DNA from: UBA4655 sp964585575
GTDB lineage: Bacteria; Planctomycetota; Planctomycetia; Pirellulales; UBA1268
Length of the DNA stretch: 59,627 nt
Direction of reading: 5' to 3'
NCBI GenBank assembly: GCA_964585575.1
Contig: CAZPEM010000002.1
Location: 1 to 59,627, forward strand
Shown piece after piece: positions 49,132 through 56,826 of the stretch. The notes below the pieces were generated by a model. The model did not search any database, was not told where the DNA came from, and saw nothing but the letters and a program-made list of their open reading frames with translations. Made by a program: the position numbers and the translations under genes. Position 1 is the first letter of the stretch; each line of letters opens with the position of its first letter.

Positions 49132-49871
49132 GGGGTGCTCCTTTGGATGTGGGGTGTCTGGGTATTGGGCGTCTGGGGGCGTATCGAACTGGCTTTGGCC
49201 TCGCGGCGGCGGGTGGCGTCGATCGCCTGTTCCTGCCGCCACTTGGCGATCCGGCCGTGGTCGCCCGAAAGCAGCACCTCCGGCACGGCGAAACCGCGGA
49301 ACTCCCGCGGCCGGGTGTATTGGGGGCCTTCGACGAGCCGGCCGGCTCCGGAGAACGAATCCTCGCGGGCGCTCGCCTCGTCACCGAGCACGCCGGGCAG
49401 CAGTCGCGACACGGCGTCGATGACGACCATCGCCGCGACCTCGCCGCCGGAGAGGACGTAGTCGCCGATCGAGATCCGGTCGGGGGCGAGCACCTGCTCG
49501 ATGCGGTGGTCGAAGCCCTCGTAGCGTCCGCAGACGAGCACGAGCCGCTCCTTCGACGCCAGTTCCTCGACGATCGCCTGGTCGAGCGTCCGGCCGCCGG
49601 GCGTGAGCATCACGAGGTGGCCGGCAGACGCGGCGTCGGCTGCGGCCTGCACCGCCTCCACGCACGACACCACCGGCCCGGGCATGAGCAGCATTCCCGG
49701 CCCACCGCCGAACGGACGGTCGTCCACCTGCCGGTGCACGCCCTCCGCGAAGTCGCGAATGTTCACCAGGCGGATGTCGAGGAGCCCCTTCTCCCGGGCC
49801 GCGCCGAGCAGGCTCGCCTCGAGGAAGCCGGAGAACATCTCCGGAAACAGCGTGAGAATGTCGATCCGCAT
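49128..49871 (-). CDS. trmD: tRNA (guanine-N1)-methyltransferase
   Basis: The predicted protein has 247 residues from the ATG at 49871. The knot-fold AdoMet motif is visible as V-C-G-R-Y-E-G-F-D, with D-Y-V-L-S-G-G-E next. The enzyme makes m1G37 in tRNAs with G36 and so prevents frameshifts. The last 20 residues are a Thr/Pro-rich tail not usual for the family. The start overlaps no gene; rpsP ends 80 nt upstream. No rimM gene is between them. Confidence 0.95.
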   Translation of the reverse strand: MRIDILTLFPEMFSGFLEASLLGAAREKGLLDIRLVNIRDFAEGVHRQVDDRPFGGGPGMLLMPGPVVSCVEAVQAAADAASAGHLVMLTPGGRTLDQAIVEELASKERLVLVCGRYEGFDHRIEQVLAPDRISIGDYVLSGGEVAAMVVIDAVSRLLPGVLGDEASAREDSFSGAGRLVEGPQYTRPREFRGFAVPEVLLSGDHGRIAKWRQEQAIDATRRREAKASSIRPQTPNTQTPHIQRSTP

Positions 49872-49951
49872 GGGGCACCGCGATCGCGCTGCTCGTCGAA
49901 CCGCCAATGAAGGCGGGAAGAAAGGCCGCGCGCAGGCAAATTGTTCCAGGG

Positions 49952-50422
49952 CTATTCGGCCTTCGGTTCCGCAGCGGCTTCGGAAGCGGGCTGCTCCGCT
50001 TCGACGGCCGAAGCCTCGACTGCCGGGGCCGCTTCCGCGGCCGGCGGAACTGCGTCCGCAGCCGGCGGAACTGCCTGCTTCACCTCGGGCACGAACGCCG
50101 GCTCACCAGCATCGGGAACGATCTTCGGCATGGCGAGCTTCGCCCGCGCTGCCTCCATCTGCGCCACGTGCGTCCCGTTGGGACCGTATTTCTTGATGAG
50201 GACCGCCACGGCCGGCGAAGGCTTCGCGCCGACGCCCAGCCAGTACTTCAGCCGCTCGCCATTGAGCGTGCAGCGGGCGTCGGTCTCCGACACCTTCGGG
50301 TCGTACGTTCCCAGCTCCTCCACCACGCGGCCATCCCGCGGGCTGCGACGGTCGGTCGCGCAGATCCTGTAGAACTCACGGTGCTTGCGGCCCATCCGCT
50401 TCATCCGAATCGTCACTGCCAC
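49952..50422 (-). CDS. rpsP: 30S ribosomal protein S16
   Basis: This gene encodes 156 residues, longer than most S16 proteins (about 80-100). The S16 core is residues 1-85 with I-R-M-K-R-M-G-R-K, then L-G-T-Y-D-P and Y-W-L-G-V-G-A-K-P. The extra 60 residues are Pro/Ala/Glu-rich and repetitive, and probably disordered. It is the first gene of the rpsP-trmD-rplS-yraN unit and is divergent from ffh. Confidence 0.95.
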   Translation of the reverse strand: MAVTIRMKRMGRKHREFYRICATDRRSPRDGRVVEELGTYDPKVSETDARCTLNGERLKYWLGVGAKPSPAVAVLIKKYGPNGTHVAQMEAARAKLAMPKIVPDAGEPAFVPEVKQAVPPAADAVPPAAEAAPAVEASAVEAEQPASEAAAEPKAE

Positions 50423-50561
50423 GGTCGCTCTCCTGCTGGGGGTTGGTCGGACCCTCTAGAGTAACGCTTCTCGGCGGGAACCCAAGGGGCCCTTGAAAAC
50501 GCGTGTTCCCCGGGGCGATCCTTGGGAAATTCCCCCGCCCCCCCCACGGTGCCCCGACCCC

Positions 50562-52058
50562 ATGTTCGAAGCCCTGTCCGCCTCCCTCTCCTCGGCCATC
50601 AACTCGCTCCGAGGCCGCGGGAAACTCACCGAATCGAACATGCGGGAGGGGCTCGAGTCGGTCCGCACGGCCCTGCTGGAGGCCGACGTCGCCTACGACG
50701 TGGTCGATGGGTTTCTCGATCGCGTCTCCGCCGGCGCCGTCGGGGCGAAGGTGCTCGAGTCGCTCGATCCGGCGCAGCAGCTCGTCGGGATCGTCCACAA
50801 GGAGCTCGTGGACCTGATGGGGCCGGTGGACCATTCGCTCCACCTGCAGGCCGGCAAGACGACGATCCTCATGCTCTGCGGCCTCCAGGGGTCGGGCAAG
50901 ACGACCACCTGCGCGAAGCTCGCCCGGCGGATCAAGGAGCAGGGGCGCGAGGTGATGCTCGTGGCCGCCGACCTCCAGAGGCCCGCGGCGATCGAGCAGC
51001 TCGCCGTGCTCGGCCGGCAGATCGGCGCGGAGGTGCACCTGCCCGAGAAGCCCGCCGGGCGCGACGACTACTCCGGCACCGACCCCGTCGCCGTCTGCAC
51101 CGCCGGCGTCGCCAAGGCGAAGGCGAAAAGCATCCCCGTCGTGATCCTCGACACGGCGGGTCGGCTCGCGATCGACGAGCCGCTCATGAAGGAGCTCGCG
51201 AAGATCGACCGGTCGGTCGGCCCCGACCAGGTGTTCCTCGTCGTAGACGCGATGACCGGCCAGGACGCCGTGAGGAGCGCGAAGGCGTTCAACGAGGCGC
51301 TCGAGCTCGACGGCGTGATCATGACGAAGCTCGACGGCGACGCCCGCGGCGGTGCGGCGCTCTCCGTGAAGAGCGTCACGGGCGTGCCGATCAAGTTCAT
51401 CGGCACGGGTGAAGCGGTCGAGGCGATCGAGGAATTCCACCCGGATCGGATGGCCGGCAGGATTCTCGGCATGGGCGACGTGCTCACGCTCGTCGAGGAG
51501 GCGCAGCGGAAGTTCGACCAGGAGGAGATGCTGCGGCAGGAGGAGCGGCTCAAGGCGGGCGAGTTCACGCTCGACGACTTCCGGAAGATGCTCGCCCAGA
51601 CCCGCCGGCTCGGGCCGCTCGGCAAGGTGATGGGGATGATTCCGGGGATGGGCGGCATGAAGGAGATGCTCGGCGACGCCGACCTCGAGAAGGACATGAA
51701 CCGGCTCTTCGGCATCATCGATTCCATGACGCCTGAGGAGCGTCGGAATCCCTCGAAGGTGATCGACCAGTCCCGCCGCCGGAGGATCGCCGCGGGGGCC
51801 GGGGTTGAACTCCACGAGGTGGGCGACCTCGTGAAGCAGTTCGACGGCATGGCGGCGATGATGAAGGGGATGGCGGGCCTCGGCATGGCCGATCGCATGC
51901 GGCAGGTGCAGCGGATGCAGTCGGAGCTTGCGAATCCCGCCGCGCGGCTCGCGCGGCCAAAGGGCGACACGGGCAAGCGGCTCACCGCCGATGAGCGGCG
52001 GAAGCTGAAGAAGCAGCGGGAGAAGGAGGCCCGCCGCCGAAAGCGAAGCGGCAAGTGA
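50562..52058 (+). CDS. ffh: Signal recognition particle protein Ffh
   Basis: The predicted protein has 498 residues from the ATG at 50562. The GTPase motifs are G-L-Q-G-S-G-K-T-T (G1), D-T-A-G-R (G3) and T-K-L-D-G-D (G4). The Met-rich M domain occupies the last 170 residues. The protein binds signal sequences on nascent chains and the 4.5S RNA. In most bacteria ffh is in the same direction as rpsP; here the two are divergent over a 139-nt gap. No Shine-Dalgarno sequence is visible at the ATG. Confidence 0.96.
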   Translation: MFEALSASLSSAINSLRGRGKLTESNMREGLESVRTALLEADVAYDVVDGFLDRVSAGAVGAKVLESLDPAQQLVGIVHKELVDLMGPVDHSLHLQAGKTTILMLCGLQGSGKTTTCAKLARRIKEQGREVMLVAADLQRPAAIEQLAVLGRQIGAEVHLPEKPAGRDDYSGTDPVAVCTAGVAKAKAKSIPVVILDTAGRLAIDEPLMKELAKIDRSVGPDQVFLVVDAMTGQDAVRSAKAFNEALELDGVIMTKLDGDARGGAALSVKSVTGVPIKFIGTGEAVEAIEEFHPDRMAGRILGMGDVLTLVEEAQRKFDQEEMLRQEERLKAGEFTLDDFRKMLAQTRRLGPLGKVMGMIPGMGGMKEMLGDADLEKDMNRLFGIIDSMTPEERRNPSKVIDQSRRRRIAAGAGVELHEVGDLVKQFDGMAAMMKGMAGLGMADRMRQVQRMQSELANPAARLARPKGDTGKRLTADERRKLKKQREKEARRRKRSGK

Positions 52059-52067
52059 GCGGCCCGC

Positions 52068-53039
52068 TCACTCGATCGCGGCGGCGGTGATCCGGCAGGC
52101 GAGCGTCGAGGCGTCGATGAACCGCTGCATCGAGTGTTCCTTGCCGACGATCGGGGCGGCATCGACCTGTGAAAAGGCCACCTCGCCGGGCACCCACCGG
52201 CTCGGAATCCCCACGTAGCCGGCCGCCGGCGAGCCGGAGGAGTCGACGAACGGGAAGAACCGCAGCGCCTCGTCTCGCGGATTGGTGAAGACCGTGAGCC
52301 GGTCGGCCGCTCGGATTCCGGCGTGGTAGCAGCCACGGGGGGAGAGCGAATCGACGGGAACGGCCGGGGTGACGAGCACGAGGCCGAGATGGCCCGAGCG
52401 GGCCGCCTTCCAGCCGGCGTCGGCCGCCAGCAGGTCGTCGAGGGCGATGAGCGCGATCTTCGAGCCGAAGCTGTAGCCGACGATGCCGATGTCGGCCTCG
52501 CGGGGAAATTTCGAGAGCACCGCGGCGAAGTAGTGCCCGTCGGACTCGGCCCGGACGAAATTGTCGCGGGCTTCGCGGAGCGGCAGGCCGCGGCTTTCGC
52601 TCGGCCAGGAAAAAACGATCGTTCGGATGGGGGCCGCGGCGGGCCGGCACGCGTCGAGCCGGCGGGCGAGCGAGACTGCATGGCGTTTTGCGGCGGCGGA
52701 GTCGTACCGGTTGCCGTGGATGAAGAACACGACCGGCCGGTCGGTCGCCGTGAGATCCTCGACGGCGGCCCGGCTCCAGCAGCCGGGGGTGTTTCGCCGC
52801 TCGACGAGGAAGTCGGCGTCGGCGACCGGGTGGCAGATCCTCGGCAGACATCGGGTGCTCACCGACCAGACGTCGGGATCGACGCAGGCCGTCGGGAGGC
52901 AAGGCCGGCAACCGCCGCTTCCGTCCGGTGAGCTTTCATCCGGCGAATCGGCGCGGACGCCGGTCGCCGCCGCGGTGAGATTGACGAGAGCAAGGGTCAG
53001 GCCGACGGCGAAAGCGGTGCGGCGGGGGAGTTCGAACAT
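52068..53039 (-). CDS. Secreted alpha/beta hydrolase-like protein
   Basis: The predicted protein has 323 residues from the ATG at 53039. A signal peptide of about 30 residues ends at V-R-A-D. The hydrolase fold is seen in V-V-F-F-I-H-G-N-R, then I-V-F-S-W-P-S-E, and a nucleophile elbow G-Y-S-F-G. This resembles the DUF900 type of hydrolase. Cys residues near the N-terminus of the mature protein (G-C-R-P-C, then T-A-C-V) suggest disulfides. Its substrate is unknown. Confidence 0.75.
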   Translation of the reverse strand: MFELPRRTAFAVGLTLALVNLTAAATGVRADSPDESSPDGSGGCRPCLPTACVDPDVWSVSTRCLPRICHPVADADFLVERRNTPGCWSRAAVEDLTATDRPVVFFIHGNRYDSAAAKRHAVSLARRLDACRPAAAPIRTIVFSWPSESRGLPLREARDNFVRAESDGHYFAAVLSKFPREADIGIVGYSFGSKIALIALDDLLAADAGWKAARSGHLGLVLVTPAVPVDSLSPRGCYHAGIRAADRLTVFTNPRDEALRFFPFVDSSGSPAAGYVGIPSRWVPGEVAFSQVDAAPIVGKEHSMQRFIDASTLACRITAAAIE

Positions 53040-53219
53040 CGTGTCGCGCGAAGGGCTCGGATCAAGCGATCGTGGTGGTCGGTCGGAGGTCGACGCGACC
53101 TTGAGGGTAGCGTCGGATGAATTGCATCGAGGATTGAAAAATTTTTTCATGCCGTCCCCGCGCGGAAGCATGGTGTAGGGTTGGACGATCTCGTCTCGTC
53201 GCTTTCTGGAGAGGATGCC

Positions 53220-53486
53220 ATGTCCCGCTTCGTCTGTTTCGCGATCCTGTCGGCCGGCCTCCTGGCCGCCAGCGGCTGCAGCAGCTGCTTCGGTGGAGGC
53301 ACAGGATGCCGTCGGCCGTCGTTCCTCGATTTCCGGTCCCCCTGCTCGGGTGCGCCCGCGATGGCGCCGATGCAGCCCTGCGGCCCGACGTGCGCCCCGG
53401 CCTGTGAGCCGGCCTGTGCGCCGGCGGCAGGTCCGTGCTGCGAAGGCGGCGCGCCGGTCGTGTCGGGCCCCGTGACCGTCAGCTGA
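53220..53486 (+). CDS. Small Cys-rich lipoprotein
   Basis: This gene encodes 88 residues from the ATG at 53220, with GGAGAGG upstream. A signal sequence ends in L-A-A-S-G-C, a lipobox. The mature part has eleven or so Cys, many in C-x3-C spacing (C-G-P-T-C-A-P-A-C-E-P-A-C). It could bind metal or crosslink in the envelope. The M-Q-P-C-G motif recurs in the lipoprotein at 46426-46911. The last 8 nt overlap the epimerase gene tail to tail. Confidence 0.65.
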   Translation: MSRFVCFAILSAGLLAASGCSSCFGGGTGCRRPSFLDFRSPCSGAPAMAPMQPCGPTCAPACEPACAPAAGPCCEGGAPVVSGPVTVS

Positions 53487-54450
53487 GGCCCGCGGCGAAC
53501 CAGTCGACCGTCTTCGCGATCCCATCGCCGAGGCCGACTGACGGCTTCCACCCGAGGATGGCCGCGGCGAGCGACGCGTGGACGAGGTTGCTGCGGAGGT
53601 CGCCCGACCGCGGCGGTCCGTGCCGGGGTGCCGGCGACGGCGGCTTTCCGCGGGTCGACCGGACCGCATCGACCTCGTGCCGGATCACGGCCTCGAGTTC
53701 GTTGACGTCGGTGCCGAGGCCTGTGCCGATGTTGAGCGACGTGAGCGATCCCGGGGAGAGTCGCGGCGACTCGCTCGTGAGGGCCGCGAGATTGGCCGCG
53801 GCCACGTCGGGGCCGTAGACGTAGTCGCGGACGTATCGGCCGTCGCCGTTGATCGTGGCGGGCTCGCCGGCGAGCAGCTTCTTCGAGAAGATCGCCACCA
53901 CCCCCGCCTCGCCGTGCGGGTTCTGCCTGGGCCCGTAGACGTTGGAATACCGGAGCGCCACGGCCGTCATGCCGTGCTCGGCCGCGTAGAAGGCGAGGTA
54001 CCGCTCGCCGACCCACTTCGTGATGCCGTAGGGGCTCACCGGGTTGGCCGGCGTGGTTTCCGGGGCGGGCACGGTGACGTCGCCGTAGAGCACGCCGCCG
54101 CTCGAGGCGAACACGAACCGCCGGCAGCGGTGACGCACGGCGGCGTCGAGCACGTTGATCAGGCCGATGCAGTTGACCTTCGCGTCGAAGAGCGGCTCGC
54201 GGACCGAGCGGCTCACCGACATCTGCGCGGCCTGGTGGCAGACGGCGTCGGGCTGCTCCGCGTCGAAGGCCGCGGCGACGGCCGCGGGGTCGACGATGTC
54301 GCCGACGTGGAGCGGCACGCTCGCCGGCAGATTTTCCCGGCAGCCGCTCGAGAGGTCGTCGAGCACCGCGACCGAGTGACCCTTCGCAAGCAGGGCGTCG
54401 ACGATGTGGCTGCCGATGAAGCCGGCGCCGCCGGTGACGAGGATCTTCAT
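53479..54450 (-). CDS. NAD-dependent nucleotide-sugar epimerase (GalE-like)
   Basis: The predicted protein has 323 residues from the ATG at 54450. The NAD-binding motif G-G-A-G-F-I-G-S is at residues 7-14, and the catalytic Y-x3-K as Y-G-I-T-K around residue 148. The family is UDP-glucose 4-epimerase and relatives. The substrate cannot be settled by eye. It is in a cluster with a glycosyltransferase and GDP-mannose dehydratase, which points to surface polysaccharide. Confidence 0.88.
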   Translation of the reverse strand: MKILVTGGAGFIGSHIVDALLAKGHSVAVLDDLSSGCRENLPASVPLHVGDIVDPAAVAAAFDAEQPDAVCHQAAQMSVSRSVREPLFDAKVNCIGLINVLDAAVRHRCRRFVFASSGGVLYGDVTVPAPETTPANPVSPYGITKWVGERYLAFYAAEHGMTAVALRYSNVYGPRQNPHGEAGVVAIFSKKLLAGEPATINGDGRYVRDYVYGPDVAAANLAALTSESPRLSPGSLTSLNIGTGLGTDVNELEAVIRHEVDAVRSTRGKPPSPAPRHGPPRSGDLRSNLVHASLAAAILGWKPSVGLGDGIAKTVDWFAAGLS

Positions 54451-54536
54451 GGTTGGTGTCCGTTGGCTCCGTTGGGGGCCGCCTCGAGCGGGCGGACCTC
54501 GGAGTTGTACCCCCGCCTCCCGGCGTCCCCAAATCG

Positions 54537-55658
54537 TCAGCGGCCCGCCCCGGCTGAAAGCTGCTCGTAGAGCTCGGCGTAGCGGCGGACCGTCTCCCGC
54601 CACGAGAACGAGGAGGCGTGGGCCTTCGCCGCCGCCGCCATCGCCGGATCGGCCGCGAACCGGGCGAGCCCGCGGGCGAGCTGGGCTGCCATCGCCTCGG
54701 GGGCGAACGAGTCGAAGTAGTAGCCGTGGTCTCCCGTGATCTCCGGCAGGCTCGTCAGCCGCGAGACGAACACCGGACGCCCGGCGTGCATCGCCTCGAG
54801 CACCGGGAAGCCGAAGCCCTCGCTCAAGGAGGGAAACAGGAACGCCTCGCAGTGTTCGTAAAGCCACTGGCGGTCGGCATCGCTCACTTCGCCCGGCAGC
54901 AGGACCCTCCCCTCGAGCCCGTGCCGCGAGATGAGCCTGTGGAGGTGGTCGCCATAGTCGGTCTTCATGTTGCCCGCGATCACGAGCCGCCGGTCGGGCA
55001 GGTGCTCGATGAGATCGAAGAGCACGTGGAAGTTCTTGTGGGCCAGCGCATTGCCCACCGAGAGGAAAAACGGGAGCCCGTCGGAAAGGAACGGCGGCCT
55101 GTCGGACGACGCCGCGGACGCGGTCTCGAGCCCGAGCGGGATCACGTGGATCGGCCGGCCACCGATGTCGAGCTCGCGACGGAGGTCCTCGGCCACGAAC
55201 TCGCTGTCGACCGTGATCGCGGCGGAGCGATCGACCCGCCGCTGGATGTCGGTCCGCTTTCGCTCGATCTCCCGCATCCTGCCGTCCTGCGGCGCCTCAT
55301 GGAGGAAGGTGAGGTCGTGAACCGTGAGCAGCATCGGCACCCGCGGGTCGAGCGGCTCGTACCGCGACATCTGGTTGGTCATGTGCCAGAGGTCGAACGC
55401 CGGTCGGCCGGCGAGCGGCGCGACGAATGGCCGGATCCAGCGACGGACGAACTCCTTCCGCCAGGGCCGCACCCGGATCGTCCGGATGGTCTGCGAGTCG
55501 AAATGCCGCTCGCCATCCCGCGGCAATAGCAGGATCGGCTCGATCCGCCCGCTCGCCCCCTGGAGCATGCCTTCGGCGAGGTGAAGGCTGAAGCGGCCGA
55601 GCCCGCAGTTGATCCGGCGCAGCTTTTCGGCATCGATGACGACGCGGCAGGGCTTCAT
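54537..55658 (-). CDS. Glycosyltransferase, GT4-type
   Basis: The predicted protein has 373 residues from the ATG at 55658. The C-terminal nucleotide-sugar site is F-P-S-L-S-E-G-F-G-F-P-V-L-E-A-M, with the E-x7-E spacing of GT4 enzymes. The N-terminal domain carries I-N-C-G-L-G-R-F, where a Gly-rich loop binds the acceptor. It is in the same direction as the dehydratase upstream (gap 49 nt), so they likely serve one pathway. Confidence 0.9.
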   Translation of the reverse strand: MKPCRVVIDAEKLRRINCGLGRFSLHLAEGMLQGASGRIEPILLLPRDGERHFDSQTIRTIRVRPWRKEFVRRWIRPFVAPLAGRPAFDLWHMTNQMSRYEPLDPRVPMLLTVHDLTFLHEAPQDGRMREIERKRTDIQRRVDRSAAITVDSEFVAEDLRRELDIGGRPIHVIPLGLETASAASSDRPPFLSDGLPFFLSVGNALAHKNFHVLFDLIEHLPDRRLVIAGNMKTDYGDHLHRLISRHGLEGRVLLPGEVSDADRQWLYEHCEAFLFPSLSEGFGFPVLEAMHAGRPVFVSRLTSLPEITGDHGYYFDSFAPEAMAAQLARGLARFAADPAMAAAAKAHASSFSWRETVRRYAELYEQLSAGAGR

Positions 55659-55707
55659 CCGAGGGCTTCCGAACGGCACGACCGGCGATCCACTCGGCGC
55701 GACGCGC

Positions 55708-56688
55708 TCACGCCGCCCGTCGCAGCGAGCCCGAGGCCGCGAGCCGTGCTTCGACCATCATACGGGCGACATCCGGCATGCAGTGCCTCGCCTGCCAACC
55801 GATCGCCTTGCGGGCCCGCGACGGGTCGGCGCGACCGCAGGCGATCTCCGTCGGCCGCACGAGGCTGGGGTCGTGGCGGACGTGGTCCTTCCAGTCGAGG
55901 CCGACCGCGGAGAACACCTCCTGCACGAACTCCTCGAGCGAGAAGGTCCGCCCGGTGGCGATGACGAGATCCTCCGCTTCTTCCCGCTGGAGCATCCGAT
56001 GCATCGCGACGACGTATTCCGGCGCCCAGCCCCAGTCGCGGCGGACCGTGAGGTCGCCGAGCGAGAGCGTCTGCTGCTCGCCGGCCGCGATCCGGCAGGC
56101 GGCGGCCACGATCTTCTGCGTCACGAACCGCTCCGGCCGCAGGGGGCTTTCGTGGTTGAAGAGGATGCCGGTGCAGGCCTGCAGCGAATAGGCCTCGCGG
56201 TACTGGGCGACCTGCCAGAAGCTCGTCGCCTTCGCGATGCCGTAGGGGCTCCGCGGCTTGATGGCCGTCTCCTCGGTGGCCGGGGCGGACCCGGTGTTGC
56301 CGAACATCTCCGAGCTGCCGGCGTTGTAGAGGCGGACCGGGGCCTTGAGGATGCGGATCGCCTCGAGCAGGTTCACGACGCCGACGACGATGCTCTCGAA
56401 CGTCTCGACGGGCTGCTCGAACGACACGAAGACGGACGTCTGGCCGGCGAGGTTGTAGATCTCGTTGGGGCACTCCCTCGCGACGACCTGCATCGTGGAC
56501 CGGAAGTCCACGAGCGACATCGACTGGATCGTGACCTGGTCCCGGATGCCGAGTGCGGTGAGCCCCTCGAACCTCCCCGAAGTGGCGTCGCGGCTCGTGC
56601 CCACCACGCGGTAGCCCTGCGAGAGGAGGTGGGCCGCGAGGTAGGCACCGTCCTGTCCGCCAATGCCGGTGATGAGGGCCGTCTTCAT
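55708..56688 (-). CDS. gmd: GDP-mannose 4,6-dehydratase
   Basis: This gene encodes 326 residues. The NADP site is T-G-I-G-G-Q-D-G-A-Y at the N-terminus, which is a hallmark of GMD. The catalytic residues are in A-G-S-S-E-M-F-G and Y-G-I-A-K. F-N-H-E-S-P and R-R-D-W-G-W follow, both typical. The enzyme makes GDP-4-keto-6-deoxymannose, the precursor of GDP-fucose and GDP-rhamnose. The GMD and epimerase genes together suggest a deoxysugar on the cell surface. Confidence 0.93.
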   Translation of the reverse strand: MKTALITGIGGQDGAYLAAHLLSQGYRVVGTSRDATSGRFEGLTALGIRDQVTIQSMSLVDFRSTMQVVARECPNEIYNLAGQTSVFVSFEQPVETFESIVVGVVNLLEAIRILKAPVRLYNAGSSEMFGNTGSAPATEETAIKPRSPYGIAKATSFWQVAQYREAYSLQACTGILFNHESPLRPERFVTQKIVAAACRIAAGEQQTLSLGDLTVRRDWGWAPEYVVAMHRMLQREEAEDLVIATGRTFSLEEFVQEVFSAVGLDWKDHVRHDPSLVRPTEIACGRADPSRARKAIGWQARHCMPDVARMMVEARLAASGSLRRAA

Positions 56689-56826
56689 GCCGGGACGGTA
56701 GCAGGCCTCCTTCGGCCGAGAAACCCCGGAAATCTTCGTCGCAACGGGCGGTTTGACAACGGCTGACCAGCCCCATAGCCTTCCTGCTCGGTCGCCGGAA
56801 ACAGCCCCAGAAGAAGGAGAGCCCCC

